From Deltaproteobacteria bacterium (lineage in GTDB: Bacteria > Desulfobacterota > Syntrophia > Syntrophales > UBA2210): a stretch of DNA of 6,984 bases. The DNA is taken from contig JAFGQD010000109.1 in assembly GCA_016935875.1 (NCBI GenBank), positions 1 to 6,984 of the forward strand. Direction: 5' to 3'. The first letter of the stretch is position 1. Each line of letters opens with the position of its first letter. The translations under genes and the position numbers were made by a program. The notes below the pieces were generated by a model. It saw nothing but the letters and a program-made list of their open reading frames with translations, made no database searches and was not told the origin of the DNA. Of the stretch, positions 6,479 to 6,984 are shown one piece after another.

Positions 6479-6507
6479 TTGACATACAAAATCCTTATTC
6501 CTATACT
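6479..6507 (+). promoter_or_regulatory. Sigma70-type promoter, near consensus
   Basis: A perfect -35 box TTGACA (6479-6484), a 17-base AT-rich spacer (6485-6501) and a -10 box TATACT (6502-6507, five of six consensus bases) form a textbook housekeeping promoter. Transcription would start near 6513-6515 and run rightward through a leader into the broken gene at 6541-6860 and the carboxyltransferase at 6899. No operator-like palindrome overlaps the core; the direct repeat TTGATA at 6408-6413 and 6419-6424 lies about 55-70 bases upstream and could be a regulator site, which is speculative. Confidence 0.72.
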
Positions 6508-6540
6508 TGATCCCCTTGTTTCGTCTTAGGGGGTTGCTGA

Positions 6541-6860
6541 CCAGCGAGATCATACCGTTTGCTCGCGATAAAGGGAGAGAATATTTATATTGAAAAGTTA
6601 AGAAATACCAGAAGCATTGTAACCGGCGGAACGGAAATCAGCGTCTTGGGCAATGACGTTCCTGATCTCAGTCTTGTCCTGCCCCCGGGGAAACGGTACG
6701 ATCCGGGTCCCCTTTGATATTGGGATGTTTGAAGATACCCGGACTGATTTCAGACGATGAGCACTATATCGAGGAGTTGGAAGAAGCCGTTCGAATAGTA
6801 AATGTCCCCGAAGGACTGGAAGCTCATGTTGGGACTATAGAGAAGCAGCTACAAAGGTGA
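6541..6860 (+). pseudogene. Coding remnant split between two frames, family not recognised
   Basis: Two neighbouring open stretches look protein-coding. The first (6541-6717) includes RSIVTGGTEISVLGNDVPDL and ends at TGA 6715-6717. The second, one base back in frame, is open from 6666 and reads PLILGCLKIPGLISDDEHY then EELEEAVRIVNVPEGLEAH, ending at TGA 6858-6860. Joined near 6690-6714 they would give a single protein of roughly 105 residues, consistent with loss of one base. No good start codon serves the first part: a ribosome-site-like AAGGGAGAG (6571-6579) is followed only by an ATT or by a TTG out of frame, and a TTG at 6559 lacks a site. It lies between a strong promoter and a carboxyltransferase gene 38 bases downstream, so it may be a dead operon partner. 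I do not recognise the family. Sequencing error is the main alternative. Confidence 0.45.
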
Positions 6861-6898
6861 CCTTAAGGAATGATTGATCGGATGTCAAAGGAGAAAGA

Positions 6899-6984
6899 AT
6901 GAGCAGAGAGAAAGCTATCAGTGAGCTGTACAAGCGTCGTGAAAAAGTAAGATGCATGGGTGGCGAGGAAGAGGTAAAGGCGCA
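6899..6984 (+). CDS. Acyl-CoA carboxylase carboxyltransferase (beta) subunit, N-terminal fragment
   Basis: The frame starts at ATG 6899 and runs off the window after 28 codons. The visible N-terminus, including KAISELYKRREKVRCMGGEE, matches the opening of the propionyl-/methylmalonyl-/glutaconyl-CoA carboxyltransferase family, in which an ELxxRR(E/K)K...GGGEE-like stretch leads to the KGKLTARER motif that would lie just outside. AAAGGAG at about 6887-6893 is a good ribosome site at normal spacing. Members transfer carboxyl groups between biotin and acyl-CoAs, either fixing CO2 or decarboxylating with sodium export. The fragment is too short to tell which acyl-CoA or direction applies. It is probably transcribed from the 6479-6507 promoter. 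Confidence 0.7.
   Translation, partial: MSREKAISELYKRREKVRCMGGEEEVKA

Larger units (their letters stand above)
6124..6898. other. 775-base interval without an intact long gene
   Basis: Between the BKACE stop and the carboxyltransferase start there is no intact reading frame above about 65 codons on either strand. From left to right it holds a terminator-like fold (6132-6184), a long imperfect hairpin (6205-6257), a small minus-strand ORF (6230-6355) with its ribosome site, a plus-strand promoter (6479-6507), a leader with short stems (for example GCGAG/CTCGC at 6544-6548 and 6562-6566), and a two-frame coding remnant (6541-6860). Positions 6371-6478 show nothing I can name, except that CATTGATAA at 6406-6414 repeats the 9-mer at 6151-6159. 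The whole reads as a decayed or rearranged spacer between two functional units. Confidence 0.6.

Noticed and set aside
6518..6538. CCCCT / AGGGG inverted repeat just after the promoter as a terminator or attenuator
   Set aside because: The stem is only five pairs with an 11-base loop and is followed by GTTGCTGA, not a T run.
6703..6742. CCGGGT / ACCCGG arms near the frame break as a frameshift-stimulating structure
   Set aside because: The arms bracket the junction and are not placed just downstream of a slippery heptamer, and no canonical heptamer is in the right phase.

Overview
The window reads as chromosomal DNA from a Gram-negative bacterium. The transporter's binding protein has a signal-peptidase-I leader without a lipobox, so it should be free in a periplasm. 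The gene set (branched-chain-type ABC importer, beta-keto acid cleavage enzyme, acyl-CoA carboxyltransferase) would suit an organism that degrades carboxylic or amino acids, such as a Desulfobacterota/syntroph-type or other proteobacterium. That assignment is inference; nothing here fixes the taxon.

Positions 1-4059 hold a compact HAAT-family (branched-chain amino acid type) ABC import operon on the plus strand: the 3' end of a LivH-type permease, then LivM, LivG, LivF and a periplasmic binding protein. Junctions are 4-base ATGA overlaps (H/M and M/G), 2 bases (G/F) and 42 bases (F/binding protein). A good hairpin terminator at 4086-4124 closes the unit.

Positions 4212-6123 hold a two-gene unit with visibly lower GC. 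The first gene is an extended short-chain dehydrogenase most like the L-threonine 3-dehydrogenase branch. The second, 28 bases downstream, is a beta-keto acid cleavage enzyme (BKACE, DUF849) with its metal and catalytic residues in place. The two enzymes could act in series: oxidise a 3-hydroxy acid to a beta-keto acid, then cleave it with acetyl-CoA to acetoacetate plus a new acyl-CoA. The importer beside them may bring in the substrate, and the acyl-CoA carboxylase subunit beginning at the right edge may handle a product.

Positions 6124-6898 contain no intact long gene. I see a weak terminator-like structure, a long imperfect hairpin, a 41-codon minus-strand ORF with a near-perfect Shine-Dalgarno, a textbook sigma70-type promoter (6479-6507) and a coding remnant split over two frames (6541-6860). 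The first 28 codons of a biotin-dependent carboxyltransferase beta subunit start at 6899 and run off the window.

The most interesting points are the dehydrogenase/BKACE pair of unknown substrate and the promoter, small ORF and broken gene in the 6.1-6.9 kb interval. I see no phage, CRISPR, defence or intact mobile element.
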